A model generated the notes under the pieces. That model had not been told where the DNA came from. It searched no databases and worked only from the letters and a program-made list of their open reading frames with translations. This document shows positions 15,450 to 23,361 of a DNA stretch of 34,977 bases, one piece after another. A program made the translations under genes and the position numbers. Position 1 is the first letter of the stretch; the number at the start of each line of letters is the position of its first letter. Source of the DNA: Bdellovibrio sp. (GTDB taxonomy: Bacteria; Bdellovibrionota; Bacteriovoracia; Bacteriovoracales; Bacteriovoracaceae); contig DZBG01000016.1 of the NCBI GenBank assembly GCA_022729855.1, positions 1-34,977 on the forward strand, read 5' to 3'.

Positions 15450-16337
15450 TTAATTACAGCTATAAAATCCCATCTCTTCAACTATAGTCTTCGCTCCAAT
15501 ATATGAGTCTAGGTCCCACACACGTGGCTCACTCCAATCAGAGTCAAGAACAAGAAGCTTTCTGCGACCTTTGGCCACAAAAGCTGCTGCGGCGGCTATT
15601 GAGTGTCCTCCGGCATTTTTTTGAGATTTTGTACGAGGAATCCAAAGTCGAGGGTCCATAAGTTTTTTGGTTTCATAATCTTGAAGCTCATAACTTGATG
15701 TCACCATATCAGGTCCAAGATTAAAATCAACGATCACAGGTTTTCCGTCTTTTGCTTTTTGAAAAACAAAATCAGCTGCTTTTTTAGGATCAGTAAAATG
15801 AGAAGACTTACATTTAAAACCAAATCTTTTTCCATATGAAGTCATGATTGAGTTCGTAGTCCCTCGGCGATCTAAATAGTATCTTCCAAGAGATTCTTCC
15901 AGTAGTTTCAGTCTTTCTCTCTCATCACTCATCATATGATCAAATTCGGCTGTGCCTTTATAATCTGCCCAATACATTTGTTGCCAGAAGTGGATGAAAG
16001 AATAAGCGGCACAAGTTCCACCAAACTGATCCATGGGTCTCAAGATGGCCTGAGCTTTACTCTTACCAGACTTCATTTCGATGTTTTTATAATCGATCAA
16101 ATAGACTCTTGTCTTTTGCTCATCTAAAAATAAAAAATCTTCAGCAGTTCCATCTTGATGAACCATCCGCCCAAGAAAAGTCATCTCCTGCTTCTTACCC
16201 GCGAATTGAAGATACATCTTTGAGCCAATGGCCAAAGCTCCTTTTGCCGTCTTCAATGTTTCGAGAGGGGTGACCACAATTTTCTGGGCCCAGACTGAGT
16301 ATGAAAAAAGAAGAGTAAAAAATAGGAGTAGTTTCAT
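15450..16337 (-). CDS. Exported papain-like cysteine peptidase candidate
   Basis: From ATG 16337 the protein has 295 residues and a clean signal peptide (KLLLFFTLLFSYSVWA). A papain-type active site can be traced: Gln104 and Cys109 in MDQFGGTCAAYSF, His245 in NAGGHSIAAAA, and Asp265 in LVLDSDW where papain has Asn. Order and spacing fit a papain-fold or C39-like peptidase, but the N-terminal domain (about 20-95) is not familiar. If active it would cut peptides in the periplasm or outside the cell, which would suit a predator. A longer version starting with TTG at 16361 is unlikely because that codon lies in the terminator T-tract. The assignment by motif alone is moderate. Confidence 0.65.
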   Translation of the reverse strand: MKLLLFFTLLFSYSVWAQKIVVTPLETLKTAKGALAIGSKMYLQFAGKKQEMTFLGRMVHQDGTAEDFLFLDEQKTRVYLIDYKNIEMKSGKSKAQAILRPMDQFGGTCAAYSFIHFWQQMYWADYKGTAEFDHMMSDERERLKLLEESLGRYYLDRRGTTNSIMTSYGKRFGFKCKSSHFTDPKKAADFVFQKAKDGKPVIVDFNLGPDMVTSSYELQDYETKKLMDPRLWIPRTKSQKNAGGHSIAAAAAFVAKGRRKLLVLDSDWSEPRVWDLDSYIGAKTIVEEMGFYSCN

Positions 16338-16360
16338 AGAGTGATTACTACCTTTACCCA

Positions 16361-16391
16361 AATAAAAAAGGGATGGTTTTTACCATCCCTC
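16361..16391 (-). terminator. Rho-independent terminator downstream of rimO
   Basis: Stem AGGGATGG (16369-16376) pairs with CCATCCCT (16383-16390) around a six-base loop. Read on the minus strand the stem is followed by a run of T (opposite 16363-16368 and further A-rich bases). It lies about 26 bases after the rimO stop and ends that transcript before the peptidase gene. Confidence 0.9.
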
Positions 16392-16416
16392 TGTAACTCT
16401 TATATATCTCTTAATT

Positions 16417-17811
16417 CTAGTTTTCTGTAATAATTCTTCCCACAAGGTCATAATCAAGAACTTCAGTAATCTCAACCTTAACGATATCTCCAGCTTTGGC
16501 CATACCATCGTTGATAATCACTTTACCGTCGATATCAGGAGCTTGTCCTGCGTGACGTCCTTGAAGGAGAAGATCAGTTTCTTCATGTGGTCCTTCAACG
16601 AGAACTTCAATCACTTTTCCAAGAAATTCTTGATTGAGTTCACGAGCTATTTCTTTTTGAGCTTCATAAAGAAGTTCAAATCTCTCATCTATCACTTCTT
16701 GAGAAACTTTATTTTTAAGACGAACTGCTGGAGTTCCTTCTTCATCAGAGTATTTGAAAACTCCAAGGTGGTTGAAACGAGCTTTTTTAATTCCTGTAAG
16801 TAGAGCTTCGAAATCTTCTTCTGTTTCTCCAGGGAAACCTACGATGATTGATGTTCTTAGAACAATTCCAGGAATTTTTGAACGAAGAGTTGCTATCTTC
16901 TGGTGAATTAATTCTTCCGTTGCACGACGATTCATGCGCTTTAAAACACCGTCAGCAAAATGCTGAACTGGCATATCGAGGTATTTTGTAATTTTAGTAG
17001 ATGAGGCCATAAGATCCATCACATCTTCAGTAAGATCATCTGGGTAAAAGTAGAATACACGAACCCAATCAATACCTTCGACTTTCTCTAAACGAGAAAG
17101 AAGCTCGTAGATCATTGGATTTTTACCTTCTTGCTTTCCACCACCATCAAGATCAACTCCATAATCAGAGAAGTCTTGAGAAATAAGGTTAAGCTCTCTT
17201 ACTCCTGTTGCTGCTAATTGAGTGGCCTCTGCCACTAGAGAATCAACAGAGCGTGAGCGAAGTTTCCCACGAAGAGTTGGAATAATACAGAAAGTACAAT
17301 TTCTGTTACAGCCTTCAGAAATTTTTAACCAGGCCATATAAAACGGCGATGTATTTAAACGAGGATCAAATTCTGTATGAATAAACTTAGGAATTTCTAC
17401 GAATGACTTTTTCTCAAGCTTTCCATCTTCCATCGCTTTTAGAAGTGGAACGATTTTGTGGTACTCACCTGTTCCGATGAACATATCAATTTCAGGCATT
17501 TCATTTTCAAGTTCATTTGAATATCTTTGGGCCATACAACCAGACATCACCAGGGCCTTACAGTTTCCTTCTGACTTATGTGTGGCAAGATCAAGAACAG
17601 TTTCAATTGACTCTACTTTAGCCGCTTCAACAAACGAGCACGTATTCACAATAATCACTTCTGCATTTTCTGGAGCATCAGCAATTGTGAATCCATCAAG
17701 TTTTAAGTGTCCAAGCATCACCTGAGAATCTACTAAGTTTTTCGAACATCCAAGAGATGTAAAATAAAGAGATTTTTCAATGAACTTAGGATTGTTCTGA
17801 GTCGTTGTCAT
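16417..17811 (-). CDS. rimO: Ribosomal protein S12 methylthiotransferase RimO
   Basis: The 464-residue protein has the methylthiotransferase three-domain build. The N-terminal UPF0004 domain carries cluster cysteines Cys22, Cys58 and Cys92. The radical SAM domain has CxxxCxxC at Cys168, Cys172 and Cys175 (SEGCNRNCTFC). A C-terminal TRAM domain follows (from about 395). TSLGCSKNLVDSQ marks RimO rather than MiaB. It adds a methylthio group to an aspartate of ribosomal protein S12. Length is close to E. coli RimO (441). It is transcribed away from a small exported-protein gene, and a strong terminator follows. Confidence 0.96.
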   Translation of the reverse strand: MTTTQNNPKFIEKSLYFTSLGCSKNLVDSQVMLGHLKLDGFTIADAPENAEVIIVNTCSFVEAAKVESIETVLDLATHKSEGNCKALVMSGCMAQRYSNELENEMPEIDMFIGTGEYHKIVPLLKAMEDGKLEKKSFVEIPKFIHTEFDPRLNTSPFYMAWLKISEGCNRNCTFCIIPTLRGKLRSRSVDSLVAEATQLAATGVRELNLISQDFSDYGVDLDGGGKQEGKNPMIYELLSRLEKVEGIDWVRVFYFYPDDLTEDVMDLMASSTKITKYLDMPVQHFADGVLKRMNRRATEELIHQKIATLRSKIPGIVLRTSIIVGFPGETEEDFEALLTGIKKARFNHLGVFKYSDEEGTPAVRLKNKVSQEVIDERFELLYEAQKEIARELNQEFLGKVIEVLVEGPHEETDLLLQGRHAGQAPDIDGKVIINDGMAKAGDIVKVEITEVLDYDLVGRIITEN

Positions 17812-17881
17812 AAAGTTTGGTCCAATAGTAAAAGTCTAAATGTCCGAATTTTTAAAGCATTGGCACTGATAAGTCCAGAAA

Positions 17882-17904
17882 CCATGACTAGTTATTAGAC
17901 ATGG
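17882..17904. promoter_or_regulatory. 23-base imperfect palindrome in the rimO divergent region
   Basis: The arms are CCATG-a-CTA (17882-17890) and TAG-a-CATGG (17896-17904) around a five-base centre: eight of nine positions pair. This is the size and symmetry of a dimeric repressor site. It lies 71 bases upstream of the rimO start and 67 bases upstream of the plus-strand gene, so it could act on either. Confidence 0.4.
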
Positions 17905-17958
17905 CTGTAAAGATTACCTGTTTGGGCCATAAAACCTCCCTCAGATTCGATCTCTTCC

Positions 17959-17964
17959 TATAAT
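17959..17964 (+). promoter_or_regulatory. Perfect -10 box (TATAAT) six bases before the start codon
   Basis: TATAAT is followed by AGGGGT and then ATG 17971. Transcription would begin at or next to the start codon, so the message would be leaderless. No good -35 box is found at 16-18 bases. AGGGG is too close to the ATG to serve as a normal ribosome binding site. Confidence 0.4.
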
Positions 17965-17970
17965 AGGGGT

Positions 17971-18423
17971 ATGAAATTATGGTTTTTAAGTCTCGTTATT
18001 CTATTTGGGTTAATCACATCGAAGGTATGGGCCAGCTCACAAACTGAGTGTATGCTAACTGACGGGATTTACCGCAACAGCCAAATCAATCTTGGAAATT
18101 TCTACTTTTTCTCTTACGCTGATGTTTTTTCAATTAGTAATGCCAAATCATTTATTATGCAGATTGATGGACAAGAAATGCATTTTCAACGAGATAATTA
18201 TCAAGATCGTCGTCAGACACAAATGTCATATATAGCGAAAACAGCAAATGGTTACCGTAAGGTTTTTATCCTTATAGATAGATCACCAAAAGATATTTTA
18301 AAGACGAGGTCATTTATTGGAAATGTGGTTCTTTCTCCAGAGAAGAAAGATTCTAGTATTTTAATGTTCGATCTTATTAAAGAGAGTCGCGCTCAAACCT
18401 TTAACTTTAGCTGTCGTTTCTAA
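17971..18423 (+). CDS. Small exported protein, unknown
   Basis: The 150-residue protein starts with a signal peptide (KLWFLSLVILFGLITSKVWA, then SSQTEC). The mature part (about 128 residues) is rich in beta-type segments (INLGNFYFFSYADVFSI, AKSFIMQID, FIGNVVL) and has two cysteines, Cys27 and Cys148, at its two ends, which could form a disulfide. No family is recognised. The start is fixed by the signal peptide because the frame is closed upstream by TAA with no other start codon. The last four bases (CTAA) overlap the convergent nadB stop. Confidence 0.75.
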   Translation: MKLWFLSLVILFGLITSKVWASSQTECMLTDGIYRNSQINLGNFYFFSYADVFSISNAKSFIMQIDGQEMHFQRDNYQDRRQTQMSYIAKTANGYRKVFILIDRSPKDILKTRSFIGNVVLSPEKKDSSILMFDLIKESRAQTFNFSCRF

Positions 18424-19994
18424 TCTTTTAAGTAAAAACAACCTGTCGATTCTTTGTTTCTCATTGAGGCATTAAGCACCATAAAGCCCACTTCTACTCC
18501 ATTACGAAGCCCGATTAATTCATCATGAAGTTTTGCATTCTTATAGAATTTTGAAATCTCATCTTGAAGCTCCATAAACATCGCGCGAGCTCGAGCAAGA
18601 CGATTACGTGAACGAGAAAGGCCCACATAATTCCACATGGTTTGCTTTAACGTCATCTGATCTTGATTCACAAGGGCCAGATCCACTGCTTCCCCGCCTT
18701 CAATCCAGTCTTTCACTCGACTCAATTGGTAATCGGGAATTTCAGAAAGATGAGGAAGAATATCCTCTGCTGCGATATAACCCCAAGTCAGTCCTTCTAA
18801 AAGTGAAGTTGAGGCCAAACGATTGGCGCCATGAAGTCCTGTTGAAGCCACTTCACCTACGGCATAAAGATTTTTAAGACTCGTGCGTCCTTTAAGATCT
18901 GTCTTCACTCCGCCACATGTATAGTGAGCCGCAGGAACGACAGGAATAGGCTCTTTTGTCATATCAACTTTATTATCCAAGCAGTAAGCATAGATTGTAG
19001 GGAATCGGTCTTTTAACCAATCTGCCGAACGGTGAGTGATATCTAAGTAAACACAGTCCTCTTTGCTGGCAATCATCTCTTCAGAGATCGCGCGAGAAAC
19101 CACATCACGAGGAGCAAGCTCTCCTTCTGGATGGTATTTTTTCATAAAGGCTTCGCCCTTAGAATTAATTAAACGTCCTCCTTCTCCACGAAGTGCTTCT
19201 GAAATCAGAAAACGACGGTGAGAAGCTCCATTAAAAAATGAAGTGGGATGAAATTGAATAAACTCCATATTAGAAACGAATGCCCCAGCTCTATAGGCCA
19301 TGGCATGGCCATCTCCACGGGCACCTTCAGCATTTGTATTATGGAGATAAAGAGCACCGATACCACCAGTCGCAAGAACTGTGGCCTTAGAAAGTATCTT
19401 TCGAACCTCTCCATTTTTCTGATCCAGAATATAGGCACCAAGAACTTGGTTCTCTTCATAACGTTGAGTGATATCTACCCCATGGTGATTGGGAGTAATT
19501 AAATCAATGGCTGTATGAGAGGTAAGAAATGAAACATTAGGAAATTTCACTGGATCATTAAGGTAATTCAAGAGAGAGATCTCAATTGATTTCCCTGTCA
19601 TATCACCTTTATAAATAATCCGCTCTCTTGAGTGAGCCGCCTCTCTTGTGTAGAGAAGTTCCCCTTCAGCATCTTTAGCAAAATCAGTATGGGATTTATG
19701 AATGAGCATCTCATCAATAATTTCTGCAGAACGAGTCGCTAAAATTCTCGCGGCTTCTTCATTTGAAGTATGAGAACTCGCTTTAATAATATCTGTAATT
19801 AAATCTTCTTGGTCGTTTAGATCTGTTGGACTGTAGATGATTCCACCCTGGGCCCAAAAAGTATTTGTGATCTCTGGTTTCTCAGCTCTTGTGACAATAG
19901 TGACTTGAACTTTTTGCTCAGCAAGCTTGATTGCAGATGAGAGTCCTGCGACTCCTGTTCCAATAATTAAAACTTCTGTATTAAAATCTTTCAT
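18420..19994 (-). CDS. nadB: L-aspartate oxidase
   Basis: The 524-residue flavoprotein matches NadB, which oxidises L-aspartate to iminoaspartate in de novo NAD synthesis. The FAD loop is IIGTGVAGLSS (10-20), NTFWAQGG follows, and the succinate-dehydrogenase-like core includes FIQFHPTSFF, RGEGGRLIN and LAPRDVVSRAI with the catalytic arginine. The C-terminal helical domain is present. Length is close to E. coli NadB (540). ATG 19994 overlaps the nadC stop by four bases, so the two are translated together. nadA, the next enzyme in the pathway, is not in this window. Confidence 0.97.
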   Translation of the reverse strand: MKDFNTEVLIIGTGVAGLSSAIKLAEQKVQVTIVTRAEKPEITNTFWAQGGIIYSPTDLNDQEDLITDIIKASSHTSNEEAARILATRSAEIIDEMLIHKSHTDFAKDAEGELLYTREAAHSRERIIYKGDMTGKSIEISLLNYLNDPVKFPNVSFLTSHTAIDLITPNHHGVDITQRYEENQVLGAYILDQKNGEVRKILSKATVLATGGIGALYLHNTNAEGARGDGHAMAYRAGAFVSNMEFIQFHPTSFFNGASHRRFLISEALRGEGGRLINSKGEAFMKKYHPEGELAPRDVVSRAISEEMIASKEDCVYLDITHRSADWLKDRFPTIYAYCLDNKVDMTKEPIPVVPAAHYTCGGVKTDLKGRTSLKNLYAVGEVASTGLHGANRLASTSLLEGLTWGYIAAEDILPHLSEIPDYQLSRVKDWIEGGEAVDLALVNQDQMTLKQTMWNYVGLSRSRNRLARARAMFMELQDEISKFYKNAKLHDELIGLRNGVEVGFMVLNASMRNKESTGCFYLKD

Positions 19995-20836
19995 AACTTT
20001 TGAAACTTAAATGAAATATCAACACGAGGAGCCGCATTCGTTAATGCTCCCACGCTGATAGCATCTATACCTTTAATGAGATAACCCTCTAAGTTTTCCA
20101 AACGTACACCGCCGGAAACTTCATAAGTCATTGAGTCTGTTTTTAACTCAATGGCCTTCTTTATATTCTCAGGAGAAAAATTATCCAACATGATATTTTT
20201 AATTCCTAAATCTTTTGCTTCTTTTAATTCTTCAAGGGAATGAATTTCAACTACTGTATTATTATAGAATGAACCTTGGTTTTGAAAAAACTCCCAAGCC
20301 CCTTTAAGTCCACCCATCGAAGTTTTATGATTATCTTTAATCATCCATGAATCAGTTTGCCCAAAACGATGATTAAAACCACCACCTAATCTCACTGCAT
20401 ACTTCTCCAAAGAGCGAAGTCCTGGAGTCGTTTTTCTCGTATCAAGAATTTTTATATTATAATTTTGGGCCTTATCCACAAACTGAGAAGTGAAAGTGGC
20501 TATTGATGAAGCGTGGGCCAGAAGATTTAAAGCAAGTCTTTCTCCATTCACAGCATTTTTAAAAGTCATGGGACCTGTGAGTTCTAAATTTTCACCGGCA
20601 TTAAATTTTTTCCCTTCATGCTTCATGAGAGGTTCAAATAATTTAGATTCCACACCTAATGTTTCAAAGACAGCAGCAAAAAAGGGAAGACCAGCTAAGA
20701 CAAGTGGCGACTTTAGTTTGATCACACCTTGAACTGAAATCTGTGGAAGATTTTGTTGGTAGTAGAGGTTCCTAAGGAGGTCATCCTCCTCAAGCCAAGT
20801 TTGGATTTGAGACTTAAATAAATCTAAATGCTTCAT
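19991..20836 (-). CDS. nadC: Nicotinate-nucleotide pyrophosphorylase (quinolinate phosphoribosyltransferase)
   Basis: The 281-residue protein matches NadC, which makes nicotinate mononucleotide from quinolinate and PRPP. Landmarks are the N-terminal open-face domain with AGENLELTG, then ERLALNLLAHASSIAT, DTRKTTPGLR, the HRFGQTDSWMIKDNH segment, MLDNFSPE, and EVSGGVRLENL before VGALTNAAP. In most homologues the last segment is VGALTHS; here His-Ser is replaced by Asn-Ala. A candidate promoter lies 42-70 bases upstream, inside the start of the divergent comEC-like frame. Gene order nadC-nadB with overlap shows a dedicated NAD operon. Confidence 0.95.
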   Translation of the reverse strand: MKHLDLFKSQIQTWLEEDDLLRNLYYQQNLPQISVQGVIKLKSPLVLAGLPFFAAVFETLGVESKLFEPLMKHEGKKFNAGENLELTGPMTFKNAVNGERLALNLLAHASSIATFTSQFVDKAQNYNIKILDTRKTTPGLRSLEKYAVRLGGGFNHRFGQTDSWMIKDNHKTSMGGLKGAWEFFQNQGSFYNNTVVEIHSLEELKEAKDLGIKNIMLDNFSPENIKKAIELKTDSMTYEVSGGVRLENLEGYLIKGIDAISVGALTNAAPRVDISFKFQKL

Positions 20837-22006
20837 GGAGAAGAATTATCGCGCATCTTTTCCCAAGGCAAGGAGATTTTATATTACTCGCTGCTATATT
20901 TTCTAATAATCTTAAATATTTATCTTTTTAAGCCGTGGCCCCATCCATGCAATCACTTATTTATGAATCAGCAGCTATGGCTAAAACTTATCCTTATCCT
21001 TTCTATTACCCTTCTCGCTCTCACAATGGGCCATGAGAAGCTGGCACTCAACAAATCGTACAGATGGTTTGCCCCAGTCAAACTCCCCTATTCTCCCCAG
21101 TCTTCTGCTGATTCCGCCTCTTTCTGGGAAGCCACATTAAATGGAAATTCAAGACAAATAGGAAAAGAAAAAAAAGAGCAACTCAAGGCCTTGGGTCTCG
21201 CCCATATTTATACGCCCTCTGGGCTCCACCTTTCCTTGATCCTTAATCCACTATTTTTTTTCCTCAGATCCACACTGATTAAAAGTATTCTGTTGGGTTG
21301 TCTTTTTTTGGCCAGCTCATTGTTCTTACCTGCATGGATGGCCATTAAGAGAGTTTTAGAAATTAAACTCTCCCAAACTCTTCTAAAACCACTGGGTGTT
21401 CAAAATCATCATACCTTTTTGGCCGTGATGTTTTTAGATATGGCTTTTGGAACATATCAAGAAGGAACCTTGAGTTTTTGTTTTAGTTTTCTCTTTCTAG
21501 GTTTTCTTTATGCACGGATGAATTTTCTTCTGAGTGCTTGGTGGTTTTTTATCGGTCAGCTCATTATTAATGTCTTCTTGGAGCAAAACTTTTTTATAAC
21601 CAATATTATTTTTACTCCTCTTCTGACATTACTCTTTTCTAGCATCTTTCCTCTTTTTCTCATTCTCAGAGTCATCCCTCCTCTGCACTGGGTAGGAGAA
21701 GCAATTTCTGGGTACTATTTAGATATCGTAGAACTTATCTACAAACTCTCCTCATTCATTCCAAAGGTAGAGGCGACACCCTTTCTTATTGTGATTTTAT
21801 TTTTGATACTCTATCAGAGACCAAAACTTGTTCTCGCGAGTCTTATTTTTTTCAGTTGCTGCTTGAACAATAACGAGAATGCGTATCAAACGAATTATTT
21901 GAACCGAAAATATTATTATGTGAGTAGTGAAAATGAGAAATGTAAAAAGGAGGGAGGATTTGAGAAGTGCTCCTACCGGAGTAGGAGCACTAAGGAAGCT
22001 TTATGA
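20828..22006 (+). CDS. ComEC/Rec2-family membrane protein lacking the nuclease-like domain
   Basis: The 392-residue protein has about ten membrane helices and the ComEC competence-domain signature LKALGLAHIYTPSGLHLSLI (residues 119-138). In competent bacteria ComEC forms the inner-membrane channel for single-stranded DNA. Full ComEC (about 700-800 residues) adds an N-terminal OB-like region and a C-terminal metallo-beta-lactamase domain; neither is present. The tail after residue 345 is short and polar. The start ATG 20828 has no ribosome binding site and overlaps nadC by nine bases; ATG 20963 (residue 46) is an alternative. The last codons contain the hairpin next to tig. It may be a reduced channel or another transporter. 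Confidence 0.7.
   Translation: MLHGEELSRIFSQGKEILYYSLLYFLIILNIYLFKPWPHPCNHLFMNQQLWLKLILILSITLLALTMGHEKLALNKSYRWFAPVKLPYSPQSSADSASFWEATLNGNSRQIGKEKKEQLKALGLAHIYTPSGLHLSLILNPLFFFLRSTLIKSILLGCLFLASSLFLPAWMAIKRVLEIKLSQTLLKPLGVQNHHTFLAVMFLDMAFGTYQEGTLSFCFSFLFLGFLYARMNFLLSAWWFFIGQLIINVFLEQNFFITNIIFTPLLTLLFSSIFPLFLILRVIPPLHWVGEAISGYYLDIVELIYKLSSFIPKVEATPFLIVILFLILYQRPKLVLASLIFFSCCLNNNENAYQTNYLNRKYYYVSSENEKCKKEGGFEKCSYRSRSTKEAL
20878..20906 (-). promoter_or_regulatory. Candidate promoter for nadC-nadB
   Basis: On the minus strand TTAGAA (20906-20901) and TATAAA (20883-20878) are 17 bases apart. The -10 box is good and the -35 box is fair. The start near 20871 gives a leader of about 35 bases. The site lies within the divergent comEC-like frame, which weakens the case for that gene's upstream start. 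Confidence 0.45.
21966..21991 (-). terminator. Hairpin with UCCG tetraloop just downstream of tig
   Basis: An 11-base perfect stem (AGTGCTCCTAC at 21966-21976 with its complement at 21981-21991) closes a four-base loop. On the minus strand the loop reads C(UCCG)G, a UNCG-type extra-stable tetraloop; on the plus strand it is not. It begins 9 bases after the tig stop, so it probably caps the tig mRNA. No T-run follows directly, so it may be a 3' stabiliser instead of a simple terminator. Confidence 0.55.
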
Positions 22007-23281
22007 AACTTTCATTTCTTTTGTAAGTTGTTCAAACGTTTTTTCTTCGCGGATGGCATACATCATATTGCGTTTAACGTTTTCGTTACCTTTGTAGAAT
22101 TTTTTGATCTCTTCTACTTTCATTCCTGATTGAGTCGCCATTTCAGCGATTTTTGCATCAAGATCTGATTCAGAAGCTTCTACATTGTATTTGCGAGCAA
22201 GTTTATCAAGGATAAGACCTGAACGAACTTGGAAATCAGCTTTTTGAGTTACATCAGCATCCCAACGCTCAAAATATAGACCCATCATTTGCTCGTTAAA
22301 TCCTTGAGATTTAAGGTTACGAGAAAGATCTTCTTTTACAGAAACTTTTTGATCGTTAACAAGAGCAGCTGGAATATCAAACTTGTTATCCGCAATAAGT
22401 TTTTCAAGAATTTCTTGTTGAAGCTTAGCTTGAACTTCGCGATTTTTTTGATCAACAAGTCTTGCTTTGTTTTTTGTATCAAAGTCAGCTACTGATTCAA
22501 ATCCAAATTCTTTAGCGATTTCGTCATTGAATTCAGGGTATTTTTTTTCTTTGATTTCAAGAATTTCTACAGAGAAAGTAACTGGCTCACTACGAAGACC
22601 TTCGTCATGGTAATCAGCTGGGAAAGTTACTTTAATATCTTTTTTATCACCTTTTTTAAGACCAATCATTCCGTCTTCAAATCCAGCGATGAATTGGCCT
22701 GAACCAATTTCAAGCATATATTCATCAGCTTTCATATTGTCTGGTTGAGAACCATCAGCTCTTGTTCCAGTGAAATTGAAAACTGTATGGTGACCCATTG
22801 CAATTTTTGCAGCAGCATCAGTAAGCTCAACAATTTGTGCTTTAGAGTTAAGGTAGTTTTTCTTAACAGCTTCAATATCAGCATCAGTTACTGCTGCTGT
22901 ATCTTTTTTGAAAGTATATTTGCTGTAATCTTTTAATTCGAAATCAGGAATAACTTCTACTGTTGCTTCGAAAGAAACTTTCTTTTCTTTATAATCTGTT
23001 TTATCGAACTGTGGGTAACCAACAGCACGAACATTTTCTTTTTTAACGGCTTCAAAATATTCTTTTGAAACAAAACGATAAAGAGCATCGTTTTCAATTT
23101 GTGGTCCGTACATTTTTTGAACCATATCAAGTGGTGCTTTCCCAGCACGGAAACCTTTAAGGTTTGAAGATTTTTGTTTTTCAACAAGTGCTTCTTTAAT
23201 TTCTTTAGTTAGATCAACTTGATCAAAGTTGAAGATAAATTTCTTAGTACATCCGTTAACATTTTCAATGGTATACGACAT
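22001..23281 (-). CDS. tig: Trigger factor, ribosome-bound chaperone and peptidyl-prolyl isomerase
   Basis: The 426-residue protein has the three trigger-factor domains. The N-terminal ribosome-binding domain has the signature loop LKGFRAGKAP (41-50). The FKBP-type isomerase domain (about 150-245) includes FTGTRADGS, IGSGQFIAGFEDGMIGLKKG and VTFPADYHDE. The C-terminal helical arms follow. It binds nascent chains at the ribosome exit. Length is near E. coli (432). A candidate extended -10 promoter lies upstream, so tig is probably expressed separately from the large pyrH-truA operon before it. Unlike in many bacteria, clpP and clpX do not follow it. Confidence 0.97.
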   Translation of the reverse strand: MSYTIENVNGCTKKFIFNFDQVDLTKEIKEALVEKQKSSNLKGFRAGKAPLDMVQKMYGPQIENDALYRFVSKEYFEAVKKENVRAVGYPQFDKTDYKEKKVSFEATVEVIPDFELKDYSKYTFKKDTAAVTDADIEAVKKNYLNSKAQIVELTDAAAKIAMGHHTVFNFTGTRADGSQPDNMKADEYMLEIGSGQFIAGFEDGMIGLKKGDKKDIKVTFPADYHDEGLRSEPVTFSVEILEIKEKKYPEFNDEIAKEFGFESVADFDTKNKARLVDQKNREVQAKLQQEILEKLIADNKFDIPAALVNDQKVSVKEDLSRNLKSQGFNEQMMGLYFERWDADVTQKADFQVRSGLILDKLARKYNVEASESDLDAKIAEMATQSGMKVEEIKKFYKGNENVKRNMMYAIREEKTFEQLTKEMKVS

Positions 23282-23321
23282 GGTCCCATCCTTTATATCG
23301 AGTTAAAAAGTGAATTGAAGA

Positions 23322-23349
23322 TATTTAACACACCCGAGGGCAAATTCAA
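23322..23349 (-). promoter_or_regulatory. Candidate promoter for tig
   Basis: On the minus strand TTGAAT (23349-23344) and TAAATA (23327-23322) are 16 bases apart, with TG one base before the -10 box (extended -10). The leader would be about 34 bases. A second TATAAA box nearer the gene leaves too short a leader and was not chosen. Confidence 0.45.
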
Positions 23350-23361
23350 GTGATTTCGCTC

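Noticed and set aside
16338-16361. TTG start for the peptidase at 16361
   Set aside because: The codon falls in the T-tract of the rimO terminator, has no ribosome binding site, and would place eight polar residues before a clean signal peptide.
23291-23296. TATAAA near the tig start as -10 box
   Set aside because: It would leave only a few bases of leader and lose the ribosome binding site; the upstream extended -10 box is a better fit.
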